This document shows, in pieces, positions 24,512-32,641 of a stretch of 64,000 bases of DNA. Position 1 is the first letter of the stretch, and every line of letters begins with the position of its first letter. The position numbers and the translations under genes were made by a program. The DNA lies in contig NZ_GL890954.1 of assembly GCF_000211815.1 (NCBI RefSeq), positions 39,635-103,634 of the forward strand, read 5' to 3'. The DNA comes from Moorena producens 3L (GTDB taxonomy: Bacteria; Cyanobacteriota; Cyanobacteriia; Cyanobacteriales; Coleofasciculaceae). Below the pieces are notes generated by a model, which was not told the DNA's origin, ran no database searches, and saw nothing but the letters and a program-made list of their open reading frames with translations.

Positions 24512-25591
24512 ATGGCAGAGGTAGCTGAACCTAGAACTCAAGAAAGAGCCCTGGATCGGGATTGTAAAACGTTATCCCGTCACGTTTTCGAGCAACTCCA
24601 AAGTTTTTCCATGGAGGCACAAGACCTCAGTGCCCTCATGAATCGCATAGCCCTAGCTGCCAAGCTAATTTCTCAACGCTTGAGCCGAGCTGGTTTGATG
24701 GAAGGGGTGTTAGGATTCACGGGTGAAGTCAATGTGCAGGGTGAATCTGTCAAAAGGATGGATCTCTATGCCAATGATGTCTTCATCTCGGTATTTAAGC
24801 AAAGTGGTCTCGTCTGTCGCTTGGCATCCGAGGAAATGGAAAAACCCTACTATATCCCGGAAAATTGCCCAATTGGACGTTACACTCTGCTATATGACCC
24901 CATTGATGGTTCCTCCAATATCGACACCAACTTGAATGTTGGTTCGATTTTTTCGATTCGTAAGCAAGAAGGAGAGGATCTAGACGGGGAAGCCCGTGAT
25001 CTTCTGCAAAACGGGCATAAGCAAATTGCTGCTGGCTACGTTCTCTATGGTCCGAGCACAATGCTGGTGTATTCCATCGGTACGGGTGTTCATGTCTTCA
25101 CCCTCGACCCAAGTTTGGGAGAGTTTATCCTGTCGAAGGAAAACATTAAGGTGCCAGAACATGGCCCAGTGTATAGCACCAATGAAGGAAACTTCTGGCA
25201 GTGGGAAGAATCAATAAGGGACTATATTCGCTATGTCCATCGCCATGAAGGCTATACTGCTCGCTATGGTGGGGCATTAGTGGGAGATTTTCACCGCATC
25301 TTGCATCAGGGTGGTGTCTTCCTTTATCCCGGTACTGTTAAGAAACCAGAAGGGAAGTTGCGTCTACTATACGAATCTTCTCCCCTAGCCTTTTTGATAG
25401 AACAAGCCGGAGGCGCTGCCAGTACAGGTACTGAAAACATTTTGGACGTTGTGCCAAAAACCCTCCATGCTCGTACTCCATTAATTATTGGCAGCAAAGA
25501 GGATGTAGCTTTGGTCAAGTCCTTTATTGAGGAAAAAGCAAGGCAGGCGCAAGAAAAGTTGGAAGTGGCAGGGCACGTAGATCAGGGTTAA
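24512..25591 (+). CDS. fbp: fructose-1,6-bisphosphatase class 1
   Basis: Hydrolyses fructose 1,6-bisphosphate to fructose 6-phosphate in the Calvin cycle and gluconeogenesis. 359 residues. Metal-binding DPIDGSSNIDTN, ASEEMEKP upstream of it, YTARYGGALVGDFHRIL, and EQAGGAASTG near the end are class 1 hallmarks. The ribosome-binding site GGGAGGA is 9 nt before ATG. It is the first gene of the fbp-tal-zwf-opcA order, known as an oxidative pentose phosphate cluster in Nostoc. A 626-bp repeat block now separates it from tal. The stop is followed immediately by the repeat. Confidence 0.96.
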   Translation: MAEVAEPRTQERALDRDCKTLSRHVFEQLQSFSMEAQDLSALMNRIALAAKLISQRLSRAGLMEGVLGFTGEVNVQGESVKRMDLYANDVFISVFKQSGLVCRLASEEMEKPYYIPENCPIGRYTLLYDPIDGSSNIDTNLNVGSIFSIRKQEGEDLDGEARDLLQNGHKQIAAGYVLYGPSTMLVYSIGTGVHVFTLDPSLGEFILSKENIKVPEHGPVYSTNEGNFWQWEESIRDYIRYVHRHEGYTARYGGALVGDFHRILHQGGVFLYPGTVKKPEGKLRLLYESSPLAFLIEQAGGAASTGTENILDVVPKTLHARTPLIIGSKEDVALVKSFIEEKARQAQEKLEVAGHVDQG

Positions 25592-25738
25592 CCGGTTGAA
25601 GGTTAACTGGTTGAAGGTTAAGCGGTTGAAGGTTAACTGGTTGAAGGTTAAGCGGTTGAAGGTTAAGCGGTTGAAGGTTAACTGGTTGAAGGTTAAGCGG
25701 TTGAAGGTTAAGCGGTTGAAGGTTAACCGGTTGAAGGT
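25588..25738 (+). repeat. 15-bp tandem repeat GGTTGAAGGTTAASY
   Basis: About ten tandem 15-bp units (GGTTGAAGGTTAACT or ...AAGC), beginning within the fbp stop region. Because 15 is a multiple of three and no stop arises, long open frames on both strands are produced; they are not genes. Confidence 0.9.
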
Positions 25739-25927
25739 GGCTTTGAAAACCTCCCTACCCTTCGGTTTATCCTTTGGGGTAAGGCGACGGCTACTCTTTG
25801 AGAAAGGCTTTACCCCACTCCAACCAACCGTCAAGCCAATAGTCAAGCCAATAACTTTCAACCAACCAACTAACCCTACACCGAACCCCAAGGCGAACAA
25901 CCTTGGCCAAAAGGCCACGCGATCGCG

Positions 25928-26142
25928 TTCAACCAACCAACCTTCAACCAACCAACCTTCAACCAACCAACCTTCAACCAACCAACCTTCAACCAACCAA
26001 CCTTCAACCAACCAACCTTCAACCAACCAACCTTCAACCAACCAACCTTCAACCAACCAACCTTCAACCAACCAACCTTCAACCAACCAACCTTCAACCA
26101 ACCAACCTTCAACCAACCAACCTTCAACCAACCAACCAACCT
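25928..26142 (+). repeat. 15-bp tandem repeat AACCAACCTTCAACC, about 14 copies
   Basis: A nearly perfect array between fbp and tal, of the same family as 25588-25738 but in reverse-complement orientation, so the two arrays could pair as a giant hairpin. The apparent STNQP-repeat protein is an artefact of the array. 25740-25927 between the arrays has no supported gene. Confidence 0.92.
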
Positions 26143-26217
26143 ACCCTAAGGGAATGCCAAAGGCGAACAACCAAATAACTGTAAACCCTTGACAAATAAC
26201 AAGTAAGGAGCTAAGCA

Positions 26218-27372
26218 ATGACAACGACAGCCGAGAATCCGATTTTTCAGATTGAAAAAAATTATGGTCAGAGTATCTGGATGGATAATCTGAGCCGCAC
26301 GCTGATTGAGTCTGGAGAACTCAAAGAACTAATTCAAACCCGGGGAATTTGTGGGATCACTTCAAACCCAGCAATTTTTGAAAAAGCGATCGCAGGCAAT
26401 GCCATCTACGATACCGATATCGAAGCCGGTATTCGTGCCGAGAAGTCGGTGATGGAAATTTACGAATCCCTGGTATTTGAAGACATTTCTAATGCTTGTG
26501 ATATCTTCAAACCTGTCTACGACGAAACCAATGGGTTAGATGGTTACGTCAGCATTGAAGTCCCACCCACTATCGCTAAAGATACTCAAAGCACGATTTC
26601 CGAAGCCCAACGCTATTACCAAGCTATTGGTAGGGAAAACGTGATGATTAAGATTCCCGGTACCCCAGAAGGGTTACCCGCAGTAGAGCAAGCTATCAGT
26701 GAAGGCATCAACGTTAATGTCACCTTGCTCTTCTCTGTAGAAAGCTACGTTGAGACATTCTGGGCTTATATCCGGGGTTTGGAAAAACGAGCGGCAGAAG
26801 GGAAAGATATTAGCAAGATTGCTTCTGTAGCTAGTTTCTTCCTCAGCCGCATTGATAGCAAAGTGGATGCAAAATTGGAGGAAAAAAGTGCGGCGAGCGA
26901 TGACCCGAATTTGACAGCGAAGCTAAAGGGAATCGAAGGCAAAGTTGCGATCGCTAATGCTAAAATTGCCTACCAGAAGTACAAAGAAATTATCCAAAGC
27001 GATCGCTGGAAAGCTCTATCAGCAAAAGGGGCACAGGTACAACGGTTATTGTGGGCAAGCACCAGCACCAAAAACCCTGCCTACAGCGATGTGATGTACG
27101 TCGATGAACTCATTGGACCGAATACTGTCAACACCCTGCCTCCCAATACTATCGAAGCTTGTGCCGATCACTGTTCCCCAGAAAGTCGGATTGAGACAGG
27201 TGTTGAAGAAGCTTACCAAACCATCAACTCTCTAAACGATCCTGATGTCAATATCAATCTCAGCCAAGTTATGGATGAATTGCTTGATGAAGGGATCGTT
27301 AAATTTGTTAAGCCCTTTGATTCCTTAATATCATCTTTAGAAAGCAAAGTCAAACTATTGGCTACGGTGTAA
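26218..27372 (+). CDS. tal: transaldolase
   Basis: Transfers dihydroxyacetone units between sugar phosphates in the pentose phosphate pathway. 384 residues of the long TalB-like subclass. IWMDNLSRTLIESGEL and CGITSNPAIFEKAI open the barrel. The Schiff-base lysine is in VMIKIPGTPEGL. SVASFFLSRIDSKVD and LWASTSTKNPAYSDVMYVDELIG, read as two adjoining blocks, are conserved. The ribosome-binding site AAGGAG lies about 8 nt before ATG. It is second in the fbp-tal-zwf-opcA cluster. Confidence 0.96.
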   Translation: MTTTAENPIFQIEKNYGQSIWMDNLSRTLIESGELKELIQTRGICGITSNPAIFEKAIAGNAIYDTDIEAGIRAEKSVMEIYESLVFEDISNACDIFKPVYDETNGLDGYVSIEVPPTIAKDTQSTISEAQRYYQAIGRENVMIKIPGTPEGLPAVEQAISEGINVNVTLLFSVESYVETFWAYIRGLEKRAAEGKDISKIASVASFFLSRIDSKVDAKLEEKSAASDDPNLTAKLKGIEGKVAIANAKIAYQKYKEIIQSDRWKALSAKGAQVQRLLWASTSTKNPAYSDVMYVDELIGPNTVNTLPPNTIEACADHCSPESRIETGVEEAYQTINSLNDPDVNINLSQVMDELLDEGIVKFVKPFDSLISSLESKVKLLATV

Positions 27373-27578
27373 TAGAAGACGTTTAAGGTTTCCAGTTAAT
27401 TTAGGTTGAAGGTTGTCGGGTGACAAAATGGCTTCGATAGAAAGCTAATGTAAAGTCTTAACCTTGGCCAATAGGCACGCGCGTCGCGTTCAACCTTCAA
27501 CCTACCCTAAACCAGACCCCTGGGCAAAAATAACCTTTAAGCTTTACCCTTGACCCTGATCACCTTCAATAGGCAAAG

Positions 27579-29108
27579 ATGGTTACTCTGTTAGAAAATC
27601 CCTTAAGAGTGGGCTTGCAACAGGAGCGCACGCCAGAACCATTGATTATGGTGATTTATGGCGCGTCCGGAGATTTGACTAAACGCAAGCTTGTACCAGC
27701 ACTTTACCAGCTTAAACGAGAACGACGGCTACCACCAGAAATTACCATCGTTGGTGTTGCCCGTCGAGATTGGACTCATGACTACTTCCGGGAACAAATG
27801 CGGGAGGGAATCGAAGAATTTTCCGACGGGATTCAATCGGAGGAGTTGTGGCAAGACTTTGCCGATGGCCTGTTCTACTGTTCCGGTGACATGGATAAAC
27901 CGGAAAGTTACCAGAAGCTGAAAGCTTTCTTGGCAGAACTCGATGGTAGACGGGGAACACGGGGAAACCGGGTATTTTATTTAGCCGTAGCTCCCAGATT
28001 CTTTACAGAAGCCATCCAGCAATTGGGGGCAGCGGGAATGCTGACTGACCCAGTAAAGCAGCGCTTGGTAATTGAAAAACCCTTCGGGAAGGATTTAAGT
28101 TCAGCTCAATCTCTCAACCGGGTGGTACAAAAAGTTTGCAAGGAAGAGCAAATTTATCGCATTGACCACTATCTGGGTAAAGAAACTGTTCAGAATCTGT
28201 TAGTGTTCCGCTTTGGTAATGCTATCTTTGAGCCCCTGTGGAATCGCCAGTTTGTTGACCATATCCAGATTACCGTAGCCGAATCGGTAGGGGTAGAAGA
28301 ACGGGCAGGTTACTACGACAAATCCGGCGCACTGCGGGATATGGTGCAGAACCATTTGATGCAGCTATTTTGCCTAACGGCCATGGAAGCTCCCAATGCT
28401 CTGGACGCTGACAGTATCCGTACTGAAAAGGTCAAGGTGATTCAAGCTACTCACCTGGCAGATATTCATAATCTAGAAAATTCAGCAGTGCGGGGTCAGT
28501 ATTCAGCAGGTTGGATGAAAGGCAAACAAGTGCCTGGGTATCGCGAAGAGAAAGGGGTTGACCCCAATTCCACTACCCCCACCTACGTCGCCCTCAAGCT
28601 ACTGATTGATAACTGGCGCTGGCAAGGAGTGCCCTTTTACCTCCGCACGGGTAAACGACTGCCGAAGAAAGTCAGTGAGATCTCAATTCAGTTTCGTAAA
28701 GTTCCCTTAATGATTTTTAAATCTGCGGCTCAGCAGACTAGCCCGAATGTCTTAACCCTGCGCTTGCAGCCCAATGAGGGAATTTCTCTGCGTTTTGAGG
28801 CAAAACGGCCAGGACCAGATTTGCGCACCCGCACTGTAGATATGGACTTTAGCTACGGTTCTTCCTTTGGCGTGGCAACCGCTGATGCCTATAATCGGCT
28901 GTTACTTGACTGTATGTTAGGGGATCAAACCTTGTTTACCCGTGCTGATGAAGTGGAAGAAGCCTGGCGGGTAGTGACACCAGCCTTGGCAGCTTGGGAT
29001 GGTCCGGCTGATCCAGCATCCATACCTCAGTATGAAGCAGGAACTTGGGAACCGAAGGAAGCCGAACACCTAATTAATCGAGATGGACGTCGCTGGCGCA
29101 GACTTTAA
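27579..29108 (+). CDS. zwf: glucose-6-phosphate 1-dehydrogenase
   Basis: Oxidises glucose 6-phosphate with NADP+, the entry to the oxidative pentose phosphate pathway and the main route of night-time and heterotrophic NADPH in cyanobacteria. 509 residues. The coenzyme loop is IYGASGDLTKRKL, the catalytic segment RIDHYLGKETVQN, followed by FEPLWNRQFVDHIQI. Its activator OpcA is encoded next, 88 nt downstream. The 206-bp gap from tal holds a CCTTGGCCAATAGGC-type repeat at about 27465-27495. Confidence 0.97.
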   Translation: MVTLLENPLRVGLQQERTPEPLIMVIYGASGDLTKRKLVPALYQLKRERRLPPEITIVGVARRDWTHDYFREQMREGIEEFSDGIQSEELWQDFADGLFYCSGDMDKPESYQKLKAFLAELDGRRGTRGNRVFYLAVAPRFFTEAIQQLGAAGMLTDPVKQRLVIEKPFGKDLSSAQSLNRVVQKVCKEEQIYRIDHYLGKETVQNLLVFRFGNAIFEPLWNRQFVDHIQITVAESVGVEERAGYYDKSGALRDMVQNHLMQLFCLTAMEAPNALDADSIRTEKVKVIQATHLADIHNLENSAVRGQYSAGWMKGKQVPGYREEKGVDPNSTTPTYVALKLLIDNWRWQGVPFYLRTGKRLPKKVSEISIQFRKVPLMIFKSAAQQTSPNVLTLRLQPNEGISLRFEAKRPGPDLRTRTVDMDFSYGSSFGVATADAYNRLLLDCMLGDQTLFTRADEVEEAWRVVTPALAAWDGPADPASIPQYEAGTWEPKEAEHLINRDGRRWRRL

Positions 29109-29196
29109 GTTAGTTAGTCAGTAGTGACTATTGACTAGTGACTACTGACTAATGACTAGTAAGTAATGACTATTGACAAAAAACAAGTGAATTGCT

Positions 29197-30552
29197 ATGG
29201 CTACACAATCTCCTCCGGTGCTTTCGATACAACCTCCCAAAGATGTTTCCTTGGGTGAAATTGAAGCGGAACTGCGTCAAATTTGGCAAAGCTATGGTGA
29301 AAACGGTGACTCTCCCAGTGCGATCAGGGCAACCACCTTTAGTTTAGTGGTTTATGAACCCGAAGAAACCCAGCAGCTATTAGCAGCACTGGGATATTAT
29401 TCTGGTCCAATCGATGGTATCCTAGGTCCACGCATGGTCGCTGCTCTCAAGGCAGCACAGAAAGCCTACGGATTGGCAAGAACTGGTAAAGCAGATGAGG
29501 CGACTAAGGCAAAACTACGGGAGGAATACAATGAATCTCTCCAGAAGGGACAGAGACAGAAGAATCTACAGTATTCCGGTGATTTAGAAGGATTTGGAAT
29601 TGCCGATGCGATCGCAGCCTCTAACCCCTGTCGCATTATTGCCCTTTGTCCTATTGCCGGGGAAGATGAAGGGGTTAAGGCTCAGGTATCTGCCTCTTGC
29701 CCCATTCAAAAGCAAAGCCAGAGTACATTAATATGTTGTGAATACATCACTCTAACTGGCACCGCTGCTGCTTTGGAACGGATTAGCGGTGTCATTTCGG
29801 AATTGATGTTAGCAGAACTGCCGAAATTCCTCTGGTGGAAGGGAACTCCTGATCCTGAGCATGGGTTGTTCCAACGGTTAGCAGGGCTAAGTAATACCGT
29901 CATTGTTGACTCAAGTAGCTTTACCAATCCAGAGGAACAGTTATCACAAATGTGTGAGCTGATCAATCAGGGCACACCAGTGGCTGACCTAAATTGGGCA
30001 CGGTTGGCAGCATGGCAAGAGTTAACCGCAGAAGCATTTGATCCACCAGAACGTCGTGGGGCAATCTACGAAGTTGATCAAGTTACCATTGATTACGAAA
30101 AAGGGAATGAGGCTCAAGCACTGATGTTTCTCAGTTGGTTAGCGTCTCGCTTAGAATGGCTTCCCACGTCTGATCTCAAAGAAGGTGGGGATTACGACCT
30201 GCGGCGTGTTAAATTTATCAGACCCAACCAGCAACCTGTAGAAGCAGAATTGGCAGCTATCCCCGTAGCTGATGTCGGAGATGTGGCAGGTGATTTGATT
30301 AGCCTGCGCTTGGGTTCGACCAACCTGCAAGCTGATTGCTGCACTGTGTTGTGTTCACAAACCACAGGTTGTATGCGGATGGAAGCTGGTGGTGGGGCTC
30401 AGTCTTGCCGCATTCAGCAGGTATCGCCCTTGTTTGACCAGAAGACAGAGTTTTTGCTCTCTCAGCAATTACAACGCTGGGGTAGGGAGATGCTATACGA
30501 AGAAAGTATGGCAGTGACCAAGGAAATTTTGAATTTGACGGTAACAAGTTGA
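29197..30552 (+). CDS. opcA: glucose-6-phosphate dehydrogenase assembly/activator protein OpcA
   Basis: 451 residues. An N-terminal peptidoglycan-binding-like helical domain at about 50-110 (LLAALGYYSGPIDGILGPRM ... YGLARTGKAD) is characteristic of cyanobacterial OpcA. The OpcA core follows (CCEYITLTGTAAALERISG, then PKFLWWKGTPD). OpcA promotes oligomerisation and activation of G6PDH and links it to thioredoxin control in cyanobacteria. It immediately follows zwf, as usual. The short gap between them contains a GACTA/TGACT-rich run (29110-29180). Confidence 0.95.
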   Translation: MATQSPPVLSIQPPKDVSLGEIEAELRQIWQSYGENGDSPSAIRATTFSLVVYEPEETQQLLAALGYYSGPIDGILGPRMVAALKAAQKAYGLARTGKADEATKAKLREEYNESLQKGQRQKNLQYSGDLEGFGIADAIAASNPCRIIALCPIAGEDEGVKAQVSASCPIQKQSQSTLICCEYITLTGTAAALERISGVISELMLAELPKFLWWKGTPDPEHGLFQRLAGLSNTVIVDSSSFTNPEEQLSQMCELINQGTPVADLNWARLAAWQELTAEAFDPPERRGAIYEVDQVTIDYEKGNEAQALMFLSWLASRLEWLPTSDLKEGGDYDLRRVKFIRPNQQPVEAELAAIPVADVGDVAGDLISLRLGSTNLQADCCTVLCSQTTGCMRMEAGGGAQSCRIQQVSPLFDQKTEFLLSQQLQRWGREMLYEESMAVTKEILNLTVTS

Positions 30553-30645
30553 AGGTTTCACAAAAGCGTTGAAGGTTAACAAGTTGCACGTTCAATTTTG
30601 AGATCATAAACTTTAACCTTAAAACCTTAAACCTTCAACTATTCA

Positions 30646-32304
30646 ATGGCTTTAATCATCGCTGGTGAACGTAGTGGGGTGGGCAAAACAACAGTTACGC
30701 TCGCCCTATTATCGTATTTATCCAAGTGTAACTATAAAATTCAATCCTTTAAAGTCGGTCCGGATTACATTGACCCCATGTTTCATCAGCGGGTTACTGG
30801 ACGTCCTTGTCGGAATTTAGACCCAGTATTAACCTGTGAAGATTATGTTAAAGAGTGCTTTTATCGCCATTGCCAGGGAGTAGATTATGCCCTGATTGAA
30901 GGGGTGATGGGGTTATTTGATGGAGCATCAGGAAAAGATGATTTTGCCAGCACAGCTCATGTAGCACGGTTGTTAGACGTACCAGTGTTATTAGTGTTGG
31001 ATTGCTCTCGGTTATCTCGTTCCGTGGCTGCGATCGCATATGGCTATCAATCCTTGGATCCCAGGATTACCATAGCTGGAGTAGTATTGAATCGAGTCGG
31101 AAGCTCACGGCATTTGGAATTGCTCAAGGATGCTCTCGAACCATTACACATTCCTGTATTAGGAGAGCTACAGCGTCAGGATAATATAACTATTCCCGAT
31201 CGGCATTTGGGCTTGATACCTACTGCTGAAATTACTCAACTGGATGCTTTGATTAACCGACTTGCTGATCTAGGACAGAGTTGCTTTAATTGGGAGCATC
31301 TTGACTCAGAGTTGAAGGTTAGTAGGTTACAGGTTGTTCGCGAAGCGTGGCCAATAGGCCAAGGTTTTTCTGAGTTGAAGGTTAACAGGTTAGAGCTTAA
31401 CTCTGAGTTGAATGTTGGCCGGTTAGAGGTTGTTCGCGTTCGCGCAGCGGAGGCCTTTGGCCACGCTACGCGAACGGCTTTGCCGAAAGCGTGGCCTATT
31501 GGCCAAGGTTCTCTAGACAACCTGCAACCAAATAACCTGCAACCTGTAACCTCTAATAACCTGCAACCTGTAACCTCTACTAACCTGCAACCAAATAACC
31601 CGCAACCTGTAACCTCTACTAACCAGCAACCTGTAACCTCTACTAACCAGCAACCTGCCCTAATCCGAATTGCTGTAGCATGCGATCGCGCTTTTAGTTT
31701 CTATTACCAAGACAATCTCGATAGTTTGGAACAGCTAGGAGCAGAGTTAGTGTATTGGAGTCCCCTCACCGATACTACTTTACCTCCTGATTTACAAGGG
31801 ATGTACTTTGGTGGTGGTTTTCCAGAAGTTTTTGCTCAGCAACTCGCTGCAAATACTAGTGCGCGAGAGTCAGTAAGAACAGCTATTGAGTCAGGAATGC
31901 CCACTTATGCTGAGTGTGGCGGATTGATGTATTTAGGGGAGCAGATTACAGATTTTGACGGGAAATCTTGGTCAATGGTAGGGGTATTACCCACGGTTAC
32001 GGTGATGGGAAAATCCCTTACTTTAGGATATCGACAGGCAACTGCTTTGGTAGATGGACCATTGTTACCTGCCGGAGCAACGGTTTGGGGACATGAATTT
32101 CATCGCTCCCACTTGACAGTCATGCCCTCCAATCCCTTGTTTGAGTTACGGGGATATCACCAGAGAAAGGTTGGAGTGGAAGGTTGGCAACTGTATCAGC
32201 TCCATGCTTCCTATGTTCATCTCCATTGGGGTAGTTGTCTTGAGGTTCCCCTGGGATTTTTGCAACGCTGTCAGCAGTTCACTTTTGAGGGAATGACAAG
32301 TTAG
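30646..32304 (+). CDS. cobB: cobyrinate a,c-diamide synthase with an in-frame repeat insertion
   Basis: Amidates cobyrinic acid side chains a and c during cobalamin synthesis, using glutamine and ATP. N-terminal domain: P-loop GERSGVGKTTVTLALL, GPDYIDPMFH, EGVMGLFDG. C-terminal class-I glutamine amidotransferase-like domain: nucleophile Cys in YAECGGLMYLG, with GHEFHRS and HLHWGS late. Between the domains about 118 residues (nt 31303-31655) are translated repeat DNA (LKVSRLQVVREAWPIGQG, then NNLQPVTSTN repeats). Without it the protein would be about 435 residues, the normal size. The insert sits in the linker, so the enzyme may still work. It follows opcA by 93 nt. Confidence 0.93.
   Translation: MALIIAGERSGVGKTTVTLALLSYLSKCNYKIQSFKVGPDYIDPMFHQRVTGRPCRNLDPVLTCEDYVKECFYRHCQGVDYALIEGVMGLFDGASGKDDFASTAHVARLLDVPVLLVLDCSRLSRSVAAIAYGYQSLDPRITIAGVVLNRVGSSRHLELLKDALEPLHIPVLGELQRQDNITIPDRHLGLIPTAEITQLDALINRLADLGQSCFNWEHLDSELKVSRLQVVREAWPIGQGFSELKVNRLELNSELNVGRLEVVRVRAAEAFGHATRTALPKAWPIGQGSLDNLQPNNLQPVTSNNLQPVTSTNLQPNNPQPVTSTNQQPVTSTNQQPALIRIAVACDRAFSFYYQDNLDSLEQLGAELVYWSPLTDTTLPPDLQGMYFGGGFPEVFAQQLAANTSARESVRTAIESGMPTYAECGGLMYLGEQITDFDGKSWSMVGVLPTVTVMGKSLTLGYRQATALVDGPLLPAGATVWGHEFHRSHLTVMPSNPLFELRGYHQRKVGVEGWQLYQLHASYVHLHWGSCLEVPLGFLQRCQQFTFEGMTS
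31303..31655 (+). repeat. translated repeat insertion within cobB
   Basis: Contains GAAGGTTAGTAGGTTAC-type units, two TTCGCG...GTGGCCAATAGGCCAAGG palindromes (31336-31366 and 31433-31511) and AACCTGCAACCTGTAACCTC tandem units. No stop occurs in the cobB frame over about 350 bp. Confidence 0.85.
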
Positions 32305-32446
32305 TTAACGACTACACAGGCAATCAGTCTAGTTTGTTCTTTAAAAGTTTATCAAATCAATCTTTGCCTGTTTCCTGTTGCTTGTTGTTTTATTTAACTA
32401 CTTTTTTTTAACATATTCCACCAGTACCAAAAAATTAATAACGGAA

Positions 32447-32542
32447 GCGATGCAGCGCGGTCTTGGGGAGGCAGCGCGGTCTTGGGGGTCTCCCCCATGA
32501 GCGACTGCCGTGGTTTCCCCCATGAGCGACTGCATCAAGACA
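32447..32542. repeat. nested double copy of the 52-bp palindrome
   Basis: One palindrome (GCGATGCAGCGCGGTC...GACTGCATCAAGACA) has a second, shorter copy (GGCAGCGCGGTC...GCGACTGCC) inside its GGGG/CCCC loop. The rest of 32305-32641 shows only TTCCCTGTTC-like simple repeats. Confidence 0.85.
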
Positions 32543-32641
32543 GTGATAACAATGAATTGAAGTACTGAAATAGTCAAATATTATCACTGTTCCCTGTTCT
32601 CCGTTCCCTGTTCCCTTTAAACCAAAATACTATATCCTCAA

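Noticed and set aside
25596..26192. A 198-residue + strand ORF rich in STNQP repeats, and the 216-residue minus-strand VEGWL-repeat ORF opposite it
   Set aside because: Both are forced open by 15-bp tandem repeats; all three frames give similar low-complexity proteins. No ribosome-binding site and no gene-like ends.
30646..32304. Two separate genes for the CobB halves
   Set aside because: The reading frame runs without a stop through the repeat insert and both halves belong to one known protein.
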